The position numbers and the translations under genes were made by a program. Shown here in pieces: positions 46,472-55,983 of a stretch of DNA of 64,000 nt; position 1 is the stretch's first letter, and each line of letters opens with the position of its first letter. The notes under the pieces were generated by a model. The model saw nothing but the letters and a program-made list of their open reading frames with translations. It ran no database searches and was not told where the DNA came from. Source of the stretch: Mesorhizobium sp. WSM4313 (GTDB lineage Bacteria; Pseudomonadota; Alphaproteobacteria; Rhizobiales; Rhizobiaceae). The stretch lies in contig NZ_NSFT01000002.1 in assembly GCF_002294725.1 (NCBI RefSeq), positions 496,001 to 560,000 of the forward strand, read 5' to 3'.

Positions 46472-46772
46472 CGAAGACCACATCACCAGCACCAGGGAGA
46501 AGCTGGTGCGCATGGCCAACCAGATCGCCACCTTCTTCCATTCGAAACCGCGCGAGGAAGGCATTGCCGGCGTTGCCGAGCACATCAACAAGTTCTGGGA
46601 GCCGCGGATGCGGCGCCAGTTCTTCGAGATGCTCGACGCCGGCACCGAGAATTTCGACGAGCTCGTGGTCGCCGCCTCGGCCAAGATCAAGCGGCCGATC
46701 AGCCCCGCAGAGGCCGACATGAAGCTTGGGCTTGCGGCCTTCCCGGCCGATATCGCCGCTTCGCAAAAATAG
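46461..46772 (+). CDS. fdsD: Formate dehydrogenase delta subunit
   Basis: This is a 103-residue small subunit: VRMANQIATFFHSKPREEGIAGVAEHINKFWEPRMRRQFFEML, which is the FdsD/HoxI-like core. It is needed for active or stable enzyme in related organisms, possibly in cofactor insertion. The ATG at 46461 overlaps the end of fdhD. It is the last gene of the fds operon. Confidence 0.92.
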   Translation: MSHDEDHITSTREKLVRMANQIATFFHSKPREEGIAGVAEHINKFWEPRMRRQFFEMLDAGTENFDELVVAASAKIKRPISPAEADMKLGLAAFPADIAASQK

Positions 46773-46884
46773 CGCAGCGGCCGGGCGGCCTTATATTTCT
46801 TTCTGCTAAATTTAAGCTGCCGCTATCCGCGAGGCTCTGCTATGTTTGACGATCGGAAAATCGTCGGGCCGGGCGGAAGAACTC

Positions 46885-48438
46885 GTGAGGCCGATCGAGA
46901 CGCGATATGCCCGCAGCGGGGACGTGCGGATCGCCTACCAGGTGGTCGGCCAAGGCGCGTTCGATCTTGTTTTCGTGCCGGGTTTCATCTCCAATCTCGA
47001 CCTGCACTGGGAAGACGAAGGCTACAGCCGCCTGTTGAAACGGCTTTCGGCTTTCTCGCGGCTCATCCTGTTCGACAAGCGCGGCACCGGGCTTTCCGAC
47101 CGTGTCGATGCCCGTCATCTGCCGAGCTTAGAGGCCCGCATGGACGACGTGCGCGCGGTGATGGACGCGGCCGGCAGCGGTCGGGCGGCGATCCTCGGCG
47201 CCTCGGAAGGCGCGCCGATGGCGATGCTGTTCGCCGCCACCTATCCGGAGCGGACGCGCGCGCTGGTGCTTTATGGCGGCTATGCGCATTTCCACAAATG
47301 GGTGATGCCGCCGGAGCGGCTGGACGCCTTCATCGAGACGGCGGAGACGTCGTGGGGCACCGGGGCCACCTTGCCCAATTTCGCCCCTGGCCGGGTCGAC
47401 GATGCGCATTTCGCCCAGTGGTGGGCCCGGTTCGAGCGGCTGTCGGCGAGCCCGACCGCCGCGGCAGCCCTTGCCCGCATGAACGCCGACATCGACGTGC
47501 GCGGTATCCTGGCGATGATCAGCGCGCCGACGCTGATCATCCATCGCCGCAACGACGTCCGTGTCGATCCTGACGCCAGCCGTTTCCTGGCGAAGAAGAT
47601 CCCGCATGCCCGGCTGGTCGAGATAGCCGGGCGCGATCATCCGATCTGGACCGGCGATGTCGATCGCGTTGCCGACCTGATCGAGGAATGCCTCACCGGC
47701 GAGCCCGCGGTGGCCGATACCGAGCGCGTGCTGGCGGCGCTGCTGGTGACGCGCATCTACGACACGGCCAGGCTCGGCGATCGCATGTGGAGCGAGCGCA
47801 GCCAGCGCTTCCAGGAAACCTGGCGGCTTCTTGTCGGCCGCCATGGCGGCCGCACGGCCGGCACGCATGGCGAATTGATGATGTCGCGCTTCGATGGGCC
47901 GGCGCGCGCCGTGCGCTGCGCCGCGGCATTGCGCGAGGCGGCGCAGCAGATCGGCGTGGCGAGCGCGCAAGGCGTGCATGTCGGCGAGATCGAAATGCGC
48001 GGCCAGCCGGTCGGGCTGACGGCGCGGGTGACGATGCAGCTCGCCACGCATGCCGGACGCGGCGACATCCTCGCCTCGCGGCTGGTCGCCGATCTCGCAA
48101 CAGGGTCCGGCCTGCATTTCGTCGATGCCGGCCGCGTCAGCCTCGACGAGATGAACGACCCCATGCCGGCGGTTCTGGCGACGTCGGAGCAGCATCTGGA
48201 GCCCGCCTGCCGGCCCAGGGCAAGGCCGGCCGAGCCGCCCGCGCTGACGGCGCGCGAGAGCGAGGTGGTGAACCTGATCGCCGATGGCAAGAGCAATGCG
48301 GCGATCGCCGCCGAGCTCAGCCTCAGCGAGCACACGGTCAAGCGGCACGTCGCCAACATTCTATTGAAGCTCGATCTGCCGTCGCGGGCGGCGGCGGCGG
48401 CATTTTCGGCGAGGCACACTGGCCCGGACGGGCCATGA
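46885..48438 (+). CDS. Three-domain regulator: alpha/beta hydrolase, degenerate class III cyclase domain, LuxR helix-turn-helix
   Basis: This is a 517-residue multidomain protein. Residues about 1-260 are an alpha/beta hydrolase (FVPGFISNLDLHW, FDKRGTGLSDR, nucleophile Ser107 in GASEGAPM, a late catalytic His in GRDHPIWTGD). Residues about 285-430 look like a class III nucleotide cyclase domain, but both metal-site aspartates are changed (TRIYDTARLGD in place of TDIVGS; THGELMMSRF in place of TGDGFLATF), so it is probably inactive. Residues about 450-510 are a LuxR HTH (LTARESEVVNLIADGKSNAAIAAELSLSEHTVKRHVANI). GTG at 46885 follows GGAAGAAC; TTG 46846 is the alternative. It likely senses a small molecule and controls the next genes (inference). 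Confidence 0.85.
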   Translation: MRPIETRYARSGDVRIAYQVVGQGAFDLVFVPGFISNLDLHWEDEGYSRLLKRLSAFSRLILFDKRGTGLSDRVDARHLPSLEARMDDVRAVMDAAGSGRAAILGASEGAPMAMLFAATYPERTRALVLYGGYAHFHKWVMPPERLDAFIETAETSWGTGATLPNFAPGRVDDAHFAQWWARFERLSASPTAAAALARMNADIDVRGILAMISAPTLIIHRRNDVRVDPDASRFLAKKIPHARLVEIAGRDHPIWTGDVDRVADLIEECLTGEPAVADTERVLAALLVTRIYDTARLGDRMWSERSQRFQETWRLLVGRHGGRTAGTHGELMMSRFDGPARAVRCAAALREAAQQIGVASAQGVHVGEIEMRGQPVGLTARVTMQLATHAGRGDILASRLVADLATGSGLHFVDAGRVSLDEMNDPMPAVLATSEQHLEPACRPRARPAEPPALTARESEVVNLIADGKSNAAIAAELSLSEHTVKRHVANILLKLDLPSRAAAAAFSARHTGPDGP

Positions 48439-48547
48439 GAGCCATGGCGCTTTCGGGGGAAGCGCCGGGCCCGCCACAAGCGATACCAATTCTCCCCATG
48501 CAGGCCGGGCGATGTCGCCGAAAGGGCGCTGCGAAATGGAGGATGAA

Positions 48548-49021
48548 ATGCTGAAACTCAGTCGCAAGATCGGATTGCTGGCATTCGCCGCGGGCGCATT
48601 GCTGGCCATCACCCCGGCGCATGCCGAAGACGCTTCGGCCAGCGCCGCCTACAAGGACATCCAGGCCACCCTCGGCTCGGTGCCCGACATGTTCAAGACC
48701 TTGCCGGACGTCGCGGTCGCCGGCGCCTGGGCCGAGATCAAGGGCGTGCAGCTCAACCCCAAGACCGCGCTCGACGGCAAGACCAAGGAGCTGATGGGCC
48801 TTGCGGTCGCCGCGCAGATCCCCTGCCAGTACTGCATCTATTTCCACACCGAGGCCGCCAAGCTCAACGGCGCGAGCGACGAGGAGATCAAGGAGGCGGT
48901 GGCCATGGCGGCGATCGTGCGCCACTGGTCGACGATGCTCAACGGCAGCCAGGTCGATCTGGCGACCTTCAAGAAACAGACAGACGACGTGTTCGCGGCC
49001 GTCAAGGCCAAGTCGCAGTGA
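48548..49021 (+). CDS. Exported carboxymuconolactone decarboxylase/AhpD-like protein
   Basis: This is a 157-residue protein with a Sec signal peptide (K-S-R-K, hydrophobic LLAFAAGALLAI, cleavage after AHA near residue 25). The mature part is an AhpD/CMD fold: SVPDMFKTLPDVAVAGAWAEIKGV and the redox motif Cys93-x-x-Cys96 with His100 in IPCQYCIYFHTEAAKLNGASDEEIKEAV. AhpD-type proteins reduce peroxides or act as adaptors; a periplasmic one is unusual. GGAGGATGAA precedes the ATG at 48548; ATG 48536 (adding MEDE) is an alternative start. A hairpin at 48446-48466 lies in the gap before it. Confidence 0.8.
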   Translation: MLKLSRKIGLLAFAAGALLAITPAHAEDASASAAYKDIQATLGSVPDMFKTLPDVAVAGAWAEIKGVQLNPKTALDGKTKELMGLAVAAQIPCQYCIYFHTEAAKLNGASDEEIKEAVAMAAIVRHWSTMLNGSQVDLATFKKQTDDVFAAVKAKSQ

Positions 49022-49106
49022 ACGAAATTCCTGCCCGACGATGATCGCCGGGCAGTCCTTCCCTCGTCAACAGCCCGATCGAGAAGACGGGCACATGGAG
49101 GATGAC

Positions 49107-49469
49107 ATGCTGACCAAGACACAGACAGTGGACGGCGCGGCGATCAAGAAGGCGATCGAAGGCCGTGACGGCAAGCTCCTGTCGAGCTTCTACAATGACG
49201 ACGCGCTGGTGCGGGTGATCGACCGCAACAATCCGCCGAGCAAGCCGCGCGAGATCCGCGGCCGGGCGGCGATCAGCACCTTCTGGGACGATATCTGCAG
49301 CCGGGCGATGACCCACAAAGTCGACACCACGATCGCCGAGGGCGACAGCCTCGCCTTCACCCAAGCCTGCGCCTATCCGGACGGCACGAAGGTGTTCTGC
49401 GCGGCGATGCTGGAATTGAAGAACGGCCGCATCGCACGCCAGACCGTCGTGCAGGCTTGGGACGAATAG
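49107..49469 (+). CDS. SnoaL/NTF2-like protein
   Basis: This is a 120-residue NTF2-like protein: IKKAIEGRDGKLLSSFYNDDALVRVIDRNNPPSKPREIRGRAAISTFWDDI, then HKVDTTIAEGDSLAFTQACAYPDGTKVFCAAMLELKNGRIARQTVVQAWDE. This is the helix-helix-strand order of SnoaL-like ligand-binding or isomerase proteins. GGAGGATGAC precedes ATG 49107; ATG 49095 (adding MEDD) is an alternative. The unit before its start closely copies the one before the AhpD-like gene. No enzymatic residues can be assigned. Confidence 0.75.
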   Translation: MLTKTQTVDGAAIKKAIEGRDGKLLSSFYNDDALVRVIDRNNPPSKPREIRGRAAISTFWDDICSRAMTHKVDTTIAEGDSLAFTQACAYPDGTKVFCAAMLELKNGRIARQTVVQAWDE

Positions 49470-49511
49470 ATCAACCGCGGGCTCAACCGCAAATCAGGGA
49501 GGAGAACCAAA

Positions 49512-49826
49512 ATGTTCAGCGCCAGATGGCAGATCGACGCCAAGTTCGGTCACAAGCAGACCGCGCTCGAGCTGATGCGCAAATGGGAGCGTGAGATCGG
49601 GTCGCAGGTCGGGCTCGCCGACATGAAGTTCCAGCTCATGACCGGTTCCGTGGGCGCGCGCGAAGCGACGATCGAGGCGCACCACCAGGTCGAAAGCCTG
49701 GCCCAGTTGGAGGAGTTCTTCGCCAAGATCGCCAAGATCGACGCGCATGCCAAATGGGGCAAGGAGCTGGAGCCCTATGTGGTGTCGGGCACCAGCAAAT
49801 GGACGATCTTCCGGATCGTGGAGTAG
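49512..49826 (+). CDS. Small conserved protein of unknown function (104 aa)
   Basis: A 104-residue protein, MFSARWQIDAKFGHKQTALELMRKWEREIGSQVG at the start and GKELEPYVVSGTSKWTIFRIVE at the end. The strand-helix-strand-helix outline suggests a dimeric alpha-beta barrel such as NIPSNAP or Dabb proteins, but I cannot place it firmly. GGGAGGAGAACCAAA gives a strong ribosome binding site. It is the third gene of the set after the LuxR regulator, 42 bases downstream of the SnoaL-like gene. A palindromic mosaic follows. Confidence 0.7.
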   Translation: MFSARWQIDAKFGHKQTALELMRKWEREIGSQVGLADMKFQLMTGSVGAREATIEAHHQVESLAQLEEFFAKIAKIDAHAKWGKELEPYVVSGTSKWTIFRIVE

Positions 49827-49829
49827 TGG

Positions 49830-50006
49830 CCTGAGCGCCGCCCGGCCTTCTCCCCTTGTGGGAGAAGGTGGCTCGGCGCGCCGCGCCGAGACGGATGAGG
49901 GGTGCTCCAGCTTGGCGCCAAGCTACCCCTCACCCGGATTGCCATCCGATTTGCGAAGAGCAAATCGGGGCAATCCGACCTCTCCCACAAGGGGAGAGGT
50001 AAAAGG
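49830..50006. repeat. Intergenic mosaic palindrome between convergent genes
   Basis: TTCTCCCCTTGTGGGAGAA near the left edge and CCTCTCCCACAAGGGGAGAGG near the right edge are inverted partners; GATTTGCGAAGAGCAAATC and GGTGCTCCAGCTTGGCGCCAAGC are nested hairpins. The element fills the gap between the small conserved gene and the dehydrogenase gene, both ending into it. It may serve both as transcript end. Confidence 0.7.
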
Positions 50007-50009
50007 AGC

Positions 50010-51437
50010 CTACCCGTGTGCCACCATCACATGCCGCACGGCGGTGTAATCCTCCAGTGCGTAGAGCGACATGTCCTTGCCGTAGCCGGACTGCTTCAAT
50101 CCGCCATGCGGCATCTCGTTGGTCAGCATGAAGTGGGTGTTGATCCAGGTGCAGCCATATTGCAGGCGGGCGGCGGTCGCCATGGCGCGCGAGACGTCCT
50201 TGGTCCATACCGACGAGGCAAGGCCGTAGTCGCTGTCGTTCGCCCAGCTCACTGCCTCATCGACATCCGCGAAGCGGGTGACCGAAACGACCGGACCGAA
50301 CACCTCGCGGCGCACGATCTCGTCCTCCTGCAGCGCGCCGGCGACGACCGTCGGCTGGTAATAGAAGCCGGAGCCCTCGCCCGGCTTGCCGCCGGTGGTG
50401 ATCTCGATGTGCTTCAGTTCCGAAGCGCGCTCGACGAAGCTCGACACACGGTCGCGCTGGCGACGCGAGATCAGCGGCCCGATCTCATTGTCCGTGTCGT
50501 CCGGCTGGTTGTACTTGATGGTCGAGACCGCGGAGGAGAGGTCGGCGACGAGCTTGTCGTAGATCTTCTTGCCGGCATAGATGCGGCAGGCGGCCGTGCA
50601 GTCCTGGCCGGCATTGTAGTAGCCGAAGGCGCGCAGACCGTTGACAACGGCGCCGAGGTCGGCATCGTCGAAGACAATGACCGGCGCCTTGCCGCCGAGC
50701 TCCAGATGCGTGCGCTTGACCGACTTGGCGGCTGCCTGCAGCACCTTCTTGCCGGTGGCGACATCGCCGGTGATCGAGATCATGTTGACCTTGGGGTGGT
50801 TGATCAGCGTGTTGCCGACGCTGTCGCCGCGGCCGAGCACCACATTGACGACGCCCTCGGGCAGGATCTCGGAAAGCATCCTCGCGAGTTTCAGCGCCGT
50901 CAGCGGTGTCTGCTCCGACGGCTTGAAGACCACCGTGTTGCCGCCGCCGATCGCCGGGGCCAGCTTCCAGGCCATCATCATCAGTGGATAATTCCAGGGC
51001 GCTATGGAAGCGACGATGCCGATCGGGTCGCGCCGCACCATCGAGGTGTGGCCCGGAATATACTCGCCGGCCACCTGGCCCGGCATCGAGCGCACCGCGC
51101 CGGCGAAGAACCGGTAGCAGTCGACGATCGCCGGAATCTCGTCATTGAGCACGGCATTGATGGGCTTGCCGCAGTTCAGCGCCTCGAGCGCGGCGAACTC
51201 CTTCGCTTCGGCCTCGATGCGGTCGGCAATCTTGAGCATGTAGCCGGAGCGCTGCGCCGGCGTGGTGCGCGACCAACTGACGAACGCTCGTTCGGCGGCA
51301 CTAACGGCAGCCTCGATCTGCGCCGGACTCGCCTCCGGCAGGTTGAGGATGGTCGCCCCGGTTTTTGGATTGAGGATCGGCTCCTCGGCCTCGGTGCCCT
51401 TCTCGAATTTCGAGCCGATCAGCATTTGGGTGTCCAT
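50010..51437 (-). CDS. patD: Gamma-aminobutyraldehyde dehydrogenase
   Basis: This is a 475-residue aldehyde dehydrogenase. [64 protein letters not shown] and the catalytic Glu in [17 protein letters not shown] lead to the catalytic Cys in [16 protein letters not shown]. The late [36 protein letters not shown] is characteristic of aminobutyraldehyde dehydrogenases, which turn the putrescine product 4-aminobutanal into GABA with NAD+. It lies downstream of a polyamine ABC transporter in the same direction, which supports the call. A long inverted repeat separates it from the permease gene. Confidence 0.88.
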   Translation of the reverse strand: MDTQMLIGSKFEKGTEAEEPILNPKTGATILNLPEASPAQIEAAVSAAERAFVSWSRTTPAQRSGYMLKIADRIEAEAKEFAALEALNCGKPINAVLNDEIPAIVDCYRFFAGAVRSMPGQVAGEYIPGHTSMVRRDPIGIVASIAPWNYPLMMMAWKLAPAIGGGNTVVFKPSEQTPLTALKLARMLSEILPEGVVNVVLGRGDSVGNTLINHPKVNMISITGDVATGKKVLQAAAKSVKRTHLELGGKAPVIVFDDADLGAVVNGLRAFGYYNAGQDCTAACRIYAGKKIYDKLVADLSSAVSTIKYNQPDDTDNEIGPLISRRQRDRVSSFVERASELKHIEITTGGKPGEGSGFYYQPTVVAGALQEDEIVRREVFGPVVSVTRFADVDEAVSWANDSDYGLASSVWTKDVSRAMATAARLQYGCTWINTHFMLTNEMPHGGLKQSGYGKDMSLYALEDYTAVRHVMVAHG

Positions 51438-51457
51438 TGGATTTCTCCCTTAACAGG

Positions 51458-51543
51458 AGCGAATAGGGAGTGGCGAATAGCGAGTAGGGTTTGGCCATCG
51501 ATTTCCCTATTCGCTATTTGCTATTCGCTACTCCCTATTCGCT
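51458..51543. repeat. Long inverted repeat in the gap between potC-like and patD genes
   Basis: The arm 51458-51481 and the arm 51520-51543 are complementary apart from one base (starting AGCGAATAGGGAGTGGCGAA). The arms also hold internal repeats of GCGAATAGC. The resulting hairpin has a stem of about 24 bases. It lies inside the minus-strand operon, 18 bases upstream of the dehydrogenase start. Confidence 0.85.
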
Positions 51544-51548
51544 GTTTT

Positions 51549-52364
51549 TCATTTTCCACTGCCCGCAATCTGGTCGCCGTCGCGGGTCAGGTAATAGGCA
51601 AAGAGGATCGGCAGCAGCGTCACCAGCACGACGACCATGGCCACGACATTGGTGACCGGGCGCTGGCGCGGGCGGATCAGTTCCTCCAGCATCCAGATCG
51701 GCACGGTCTGCTGTTGGCCGGCGGTGAAGGTGGTGACGATGACCTCGTCGAAGGACAGCGCGAAAGCGAGCATGCCGCCGGCAAGCAGCGCGGTTGCGAT
51801 GTTCGGCAACACGACATGCCGGAAGGTCTGAAAACCGTCGGCGCCGAGATCCATCGAAGCTTCGATCATCGAGCCCGACGTGCGGCGGAAGCGGGCGACG
51901 GCGTTGTTGTAGACGACGACCACGCAAAAAGTCGCGTGGCCGAGCACGATCGTCCAGAACGAGAACGGGATATCGGCGAGCGCAAAAGCGGAGCGCAGCG
52001 CGATGCCGGTGATGATGCCGGGCAGCGCGATTGGCAGGATGACCAGCAAAGAGATGGCCTCGCGGCCGAAGAAGCGCGTCTGCGAGACGGCCGCGGCGCA
52101 GAGCGTGCCGAGCACCAGCGCGATCGCCGTGGAGATGGCGGCGACGCGGACCGACAGCGACAGCGCATCCCAGACATCCGGCCGGTTCCAGGTGGCGGCG
52201 AACCATTGCGTGGTGAGGCCCGGCGGCGGCCAGACGAAACTCTTCTCCTCTGTGGTGAAGGCATAGACGAAGATCAGCAGGATCGGCAAATGCAGGAAGA
52301 GCAAGCCGCAGGCGGCGGCGACCTTCAGGCCGAGCGGAGCGGATTGACCACGGTCAGAGCGCAT
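51549..52364 (-). CDS. Polyamine ABC transporter permease (PotC-like)
   Basis: This is a 271-residue permease: [20 protein letters not shown] at the first span, [41 protein letters not shown], and the EAA loop [30 protein letters not shown]. Its C-terminus is a membrane span ending in a short tail. It pairs with the PotB-like gene upstream (overlap of 11 bases) to form the pore of a spermidine/putrescine-type importer. Confidence 0.9.
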   Translation of the reverse strand: MRSDRGQSAPLGLKVAAACGLLFLHLPILLIFVYAFTTEEKSFVWPPPGLTTQWFAATWNRPDVWDALSLSVRVAAISTAIALVLGTLCAAAVSQTRFFGREAISLLVILPIALPGIITGIALRSAFALADIPFSFWTIVLGHATFCVVVVYNNAVARFRRTSGSMIEASMDLGADGFQTFRHVVLPNIATALLAGGMLAFALSFDEVIVTTFTAGQQQTVPIWMLEELIRPRQRPVTNVVAMVVVLVTLLPILFAYYLTRDGDQIAGSGK

Positions 52365-53319
52365 CGAAAGCCCCCATGCGCTTGGCGCCCCAGAGATAGA
52401 AGCCCATGATGACGATGGGCACCACGGTGAAGGCGGCGGCCAAAGGAATGTTGCCGGCGGTGCCCTGCTGCGAATAGACGGCCTGGCCGATGAATAGCCG
52501 CGAGGTGCCGATGATCTGCGGGATGATGTAATCGCCCAATGTCAGCGAGAAGGTGAAGATCGACCCGGCGACGATGCCGGGCAGCGCCAGCGGGAACAGC
52601 ACATTGCGGAAGGTCTGGCCCGGCGAGGCGCCCAGATCGGACGAGGCCTCGACCAGATTGCCGGGCACGCGCTCGAGCGCGGCCTGAACGGGGAGGATCA
52701 TGAAGGGCAGCCAGACATAGACGAAGACGATGAACGTGCCGGTGAAGGAGACCGACAGCGAGTTGCCGCCGACAACGGGGAGCGACAGCCAGCCGTCGAG
52801 CAGCCAAAGCAGGTTGAGCTTGGCGAGCAGCCAGGTGAGGATGCCTTCCTTGGCGAGGATCAGCTTCCAGGCATAGATCTTGACCAGGTAGCTCGACCAC
52901 AGCGGCAGCATGACGCCGAGATAGAACAGCGCCTTCCAGCGGCCGCGCGCATAGCGCGCCGCATAATAGGCGATGGGGAAAGCAATGATCGCCGAAGCAA
53001 GCGTGACCAGCGCCGCCATCGTCACCGTGCGCAGGATGATGTCGAGATTGGCGGCCTGCAGCAGGTCGCCATAGGTCTTCAGCGTGAACTGGCGGTTGAT
53101 GAGGCCAGAAAACTCGTCGATCGAGAAGAAGCTCTGCAGGAGCAGCGCGAAGAGCGAGCCGATATAGACGATGCCCAGCCAGAGAAGCGGCGGCAGCAAC
53201 ATGAGCAGCAGCAGGAGTTTTGGGCGACGCCAGAAGAGGTCGGAGAGTGCGCCGCGCATGCCGCCGCTGCCTGGCAGGATGGCGGGTGTGGGGTTGGATT
53301 GAGCAGCGGCGATGGTCAT
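52354..53319 (-). CDS. Polyamine ABC transporter permease (PotB-like)
   Basis: This is a 321-residue permease with six predicted spans. [30 protein letters not shown] is near the N-terminus, [43 protein letters not shown] in the middle, and [30 protein letters not shown] is the EAA loop. The subsequent [30 protein letters not shown] is typical of the PotB/PotH group. Between it and the PotA-like gene is a repeat element, but gene order and direction agree with one transcription unit. Confidence 0.9.
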   Translation of the reverse strand: MTIAAAQSNPTPAILPGSGGMRGALSDLFWRRPKLLLLLMLLPPLLWLGIVYIGSLFALLLQSFFSIDEFSGLINRQFTLKTYGDLLQAANLDIILRTVTMAALVTLASAIIAFPIAYYAARYARGRWKALFYLGVMLPLWSSYLVKIYAWKLILAKEGILTWLLAKLNLLWLLDGWLSLPVVGGNSLSVSFTGTFIVFVYVWLPFMILPVQAALERVPGNLVEASSDLGASPGQTFRNVLFPLALPGIVAGSIFTFSLTLGDYIIPQIIGTSRLFIGQAVYSQQGTAGNIPLAAAFTVVPIVIMGFYLWGAKRMGAFDAL

Positions 53320-53366
53320 GGCGCCGCCGCGTGTTGAACGGGATCAGGGGAGAGGCCGCGATCCTT

Positions 53367-53526
53367 CGCCCCCCTCTCTGTCCTGCCGGACATCTCCCCC
53401 GCAAGGGGGGAGATTGGATGTCGCGGCCGCTTTCGCCAGTTGCCAACGTGACAGGATTGGCGAGGCCGAGAAACTGCTGATCTCCCCCCTAGAGGGGGAG
53501 ATGGCCGGCAGGCCAGAGGGGGGCGC
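53367..53526. repeat. Palindromic intergenic repeat, about 160 bp (copy 2)
   Basis: This is a second copy of the element at 6953-7113, in the same orientation. Shared blocks include TCCTGCCGGACATCTCCCCC and ATCTCCCCCCTAGAGGGGGA with matching ends (CGCCCCCCTCT and AGAGGGGGGCGCC). The middle keeps GGATGTCGC and CGCTTTCGCCA. It lies inside the minus-strand polyamine transporter operon between potB- and potA-like genes. Confidence 0.85.
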
Positions 53527-53542
53527 CTCGCGCAAACCTTCC

Positions 53543-54541
53543 TCATGCCGGCTCGTCCATCAGATGCAGGCTGTCGCGGTTGAAGGTCAGCATCACCGCC
53601 TCGCCCTCGGCCGGCAGCGCCATTCCCGCCGGCACCACCGCATGCAGCCTCAACCCATCGGCATCGAGCGCCAGCCTCGTCGTGGCGCCGAGATAATTGG
53701 TCCCGACCAGGCGGGCGGCGACACCGTCGCCGCTTGCCGCGCTTGAAACGCGGATCGACTCCGGGCGCAGGCTGCCCCAGCGGTGCTGGCCGGAATAGCG
53801 CTGGACGAAAACCGGCGGCAGCACATTCGACGAGCCAACGAAATCGGCGACGAAGCGCGTGTTCGGCCGCTGGTAGATATCCTCCGGCGTGCCGACCTGC
53901 ATGATCTTGCCGTCGTTGAAGACGGCGATACGATCGGCCATGGACAGCGCCTCGCCCTGGTCGTGGGTGACGAAGACGAAGGTGATGCCGAGCACTTTCT
54001 GCAGCGACTTCAACTCCTCCTGCATGTTCTCGCGCAGCTTGAGGTCGAGCGCGCCGAGCGGCTCGTCGAGCAAAAGCACCTTGGGCTGGTTGACCAGTGC
54101 ACGCGCCAACGCAACGCGCTGGCGCTGGCCGCCGGAGAGCTGGCCGGGACGGCGCGCGCCGTAGCCCGGCAGGCGCACCAGCGAAAGCGCTTCCTCAGCC
54201 GCCTTCAGCCGCTCGGCCTTGCCGACACCCTTGACCATCAGGCCGTAGGCGACGTTGTCGAGCACATTCAAATGCGGAAACAGCGCATAATCCTGGAAGA
54301 CGGTGTTGACGTTGCGGCGATAGGGCGGAACGCCTTCGGCGCGCTCGCCGAAGATGGAGATCGAGCCCGTCGTCGGCTGCTCGAAGCCGGCGATCAGCCT
54401 GAGGCACGTCGTCTTGCCGGAACCGGACGGACCCAGCATGGCGAAGAACTCGCCAGGCACGATGTCGAGATCGACCGCGTCGACGGCGCGCACGCTGCCG
54501 AAATGGCGCGAGACTTGTTTGAAGGAAACGGCAGAGGTCAT
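53543..54541 (-). CDS. Polyamine ABC transporter ATP-binding protein (PotA-like)
   Basis: This is a 332-residue ATPase. Walker A is [19 protein letters not shown] (about 34-52), the Q-loop region [27 protein letters not shown], signature [15 protein letters not shown], Walker [21 protein letters not shown], and [19 protein letters not shown]. From about residue 240 a TOBE-like regulatory domain follows ([21 protein letters not shown]). It powers the PotB/PotC-like pore. Confidence 0.93.
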   Translation of the reverse strand: MTSAVSFKQVSRHFGSVRAVDAVDLDIVPGEFFAMLGPSGSGKTTCLRLIAGFEQPTTGSISIFGERAEGVPPYRRNVNTVFQDYALFPHLNVLDNVAYGLMVKGVGKAERLKAAEEALSLVRLPGYGARRPGQLSGGQRQRVALARALVNQPKVLLLDEPLGALDLKLRENMQEELKSLQKVLGITFVFVTHDQGEALSMADRIAVFNDGKIMQVGTPEDIYQRPNTRFVADFVGSSNVLPPVFVQRYSGQHRWGSLRPESIRVSSAASGDGVAARLVGTNYLGATTRLALDADGLRLHAVVPAGMALPAEGEAVMLTFNRDSLHLMDEPA

Positions 54542-54720
54542 GGGCCCAGTCAGTTCAGTTGCCGGTTAAACGAAGGCGAGTTCGCACGGCGCCCTGCCTC
54601 CCCTCGATGGGGGAGGTCGCGGCGAAGCCGCGGGTGGGGGTGGTTGGCGCCAATGTCCATGCTGACCCCCACCCCGACGCTACGCGTCGACCCTCCCCAC
54701 AAGGAGGAGGGTAAGGGAAC
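54542..54720. repeat. Intergenic mosaic palindrome between potA- and potD-like genes
   Basis: From about 54597 to 54715 the sequence holds inverted blocks: CCCTCGATGGGGGAGGTCGC and CCTCCCCACAAGGAGGAGGG, GCGGCGAAGCCGC, and GGGTGGGGGTGG with CCCCCACCCC. It resembles the elements at 49830-50006 and 45540-45595. It lies between two genes of the same operon and could partly terminate the potD message. Confidence 0.65.
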
Positions 54721-55875
54721 TTACCGGCCGCCGATGACGCCGATATAGTCAGACACCCAGCGGTAATAGGGCACGCACTGGTCGTTCTGGCTGGCGCATT
54801 TCGACACCGGCGTCTTCCAGAACTTGATCTTGCCGAAATTCTCGTAGCCGTTGGTCTTGCAGCCTTCGTCGCCGAGCAGCTCGTTGCCCTTGCAGGCGGC
54901 GGGCACGACCGGCAGCGAGCCGAACCAGGCGGAGACGTCGCCCTGGACCTTCGGCGACAGCGAATGCTCGAGCCACATATAGGCGCAGTTCGGATGGGCG
55001 GCGTCGGCTTCCATCATGGTGGTGTCGGCCCAGCCGGTGACGCCCTCTTCCGGCACGGTCGAGGCGACCGGCTTCTTGGCGGCGACCAGCGTATTGACCT
55101 GATAGGGCCAGGAGCCGGAAGCGACCACGCCCTCGTTCTGGAAGTCGTCGACCTGGATCGCGGCATCGTGCCAGTAACGGCCGACCAGCGTGCGCTGCGT
55201 GCGCAAGAGTTCGAGCGCCGCCTTGTACTGGTCTTCGTTCAACTCGTAGGGATCCTTGATGCCGAGCTCCGGCTTGTGGAACATCAAATAGTTGGCGGCA
55301 TCGGCGATGTGGATCGGGCCGTCATAGGCCTGGACGCGACCTTTGTTCGACTTGCCGTCGGGCAGCTTCATTTCCTCAAAGACGACGTTCCAGCTCTTGG
55401 GCGCTTCCTTGAAGACTTCGGTGTTGTACATCAGGATGTTCGGACCCCACTGGTAGGGAACGCCGTAATGCACCTTGTCGACGGTGAACCAGGGCGCGTC
55501 CTTCAGCCGGTCGTCGACGGTCTTCCAGCTCGGGATGAGATCGGTGTTGATCGGCTGCACGCGCTTGCCGGCGACGAGACGCAGCGATGCATCGCCCGAT
55601 GCGGTGACCAGGTCGAAGCCGCCCTCGTTCATCAGGGAGACCATCTCGTCCGAGGTGTTGGCGGTCTTGACGTTGACCTTGCAGCCGCTTTCCTTCTCGA
55701 AAGCCGTCACCCAGTCGTAATTCTTGTCGGTCTCGCCGCGCTCGATATAGCCGGGCCAGGCAACGATGTTGACCTCGCCCTCGCCCTTGCCGAGTTCCTT
55801 GACCTGGGCCATGGCCTGACCGGAAAAAGTCAGCGCGACAGTCAGCGCCGTGCACGACTTCAGGAATGCATTCAT
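54721..55875 (-). CDS. Polyamine-type ABC transporter substrate-binding protein (PotD/PotF-like, SBP family 1/8)
   Basis: This is a 384-residue periplasmic protein with a signal peptide (MNAFLKSCTALTVALTFSGQAMA). The mature part shows VNIVAWPGYIERGETDKNYDWVTAFEKESGCKVNVKTANTSDEMVSLMNEGGFDLVTASGDASLRL and PIHIADAANYLMFHKPELGIKDPYELNEDQYKAAL, like PotD/PotF. Several cysteines (PNCAYM, PAACKGN, DEGCKTNG, SKCASQNDQC) would form disulfides. The ATG at 55875 has GGGAGATCGACG upstream. It is first in the operon; a probable LysR site is 110 bases upstream. The exact ligand is not readable; putrescine is favoured by patD. Confidence 0.88.
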   Translation of the reverse strand: MNAFLKSCTALTVALTFSGQAMAQVKELGKGEGEVNIVAWPGYIERGETDKNYDWVTAFEKESGCKVNVKTANTSDEMVSLMNEGGFDLVTASGDASLRLVAGKRVQPINTDLIPSWKTVDDRLKDAPWFTVDKVHYGVPYQWGPNILMYNTEVFKEAPKSWNVVFEEMKLPDGKSNKGRVQAYDGPIHIADAANYLMFHKPELGIKDPYELNEDQYKAALELLRTQRTLVGRYWHDAAIQVDDFQNEGVVASGSWPYQVNTLVAAKKPVASTVPEEGVTGWADTTMMEADAAHPNCAYMWLEHSLSPKVQGDVSAWFGSLPVVPAACKGNELLGDEGCKTNGYENFGKIKFWKTPVSKCASQNDQCVPYYRWVSDYIGVIGGR

Positions 55876-55983
55876 CGTCGATCTCCCATTGCTAGGGGCC
55901 GCGCTCTCGGGGCGCAGCTTTGTTCCCTGAGCGAAAGTGCGGTGAAAAATCCGGTTTCGCAAATTCATTTATCAGAAAGCCGA

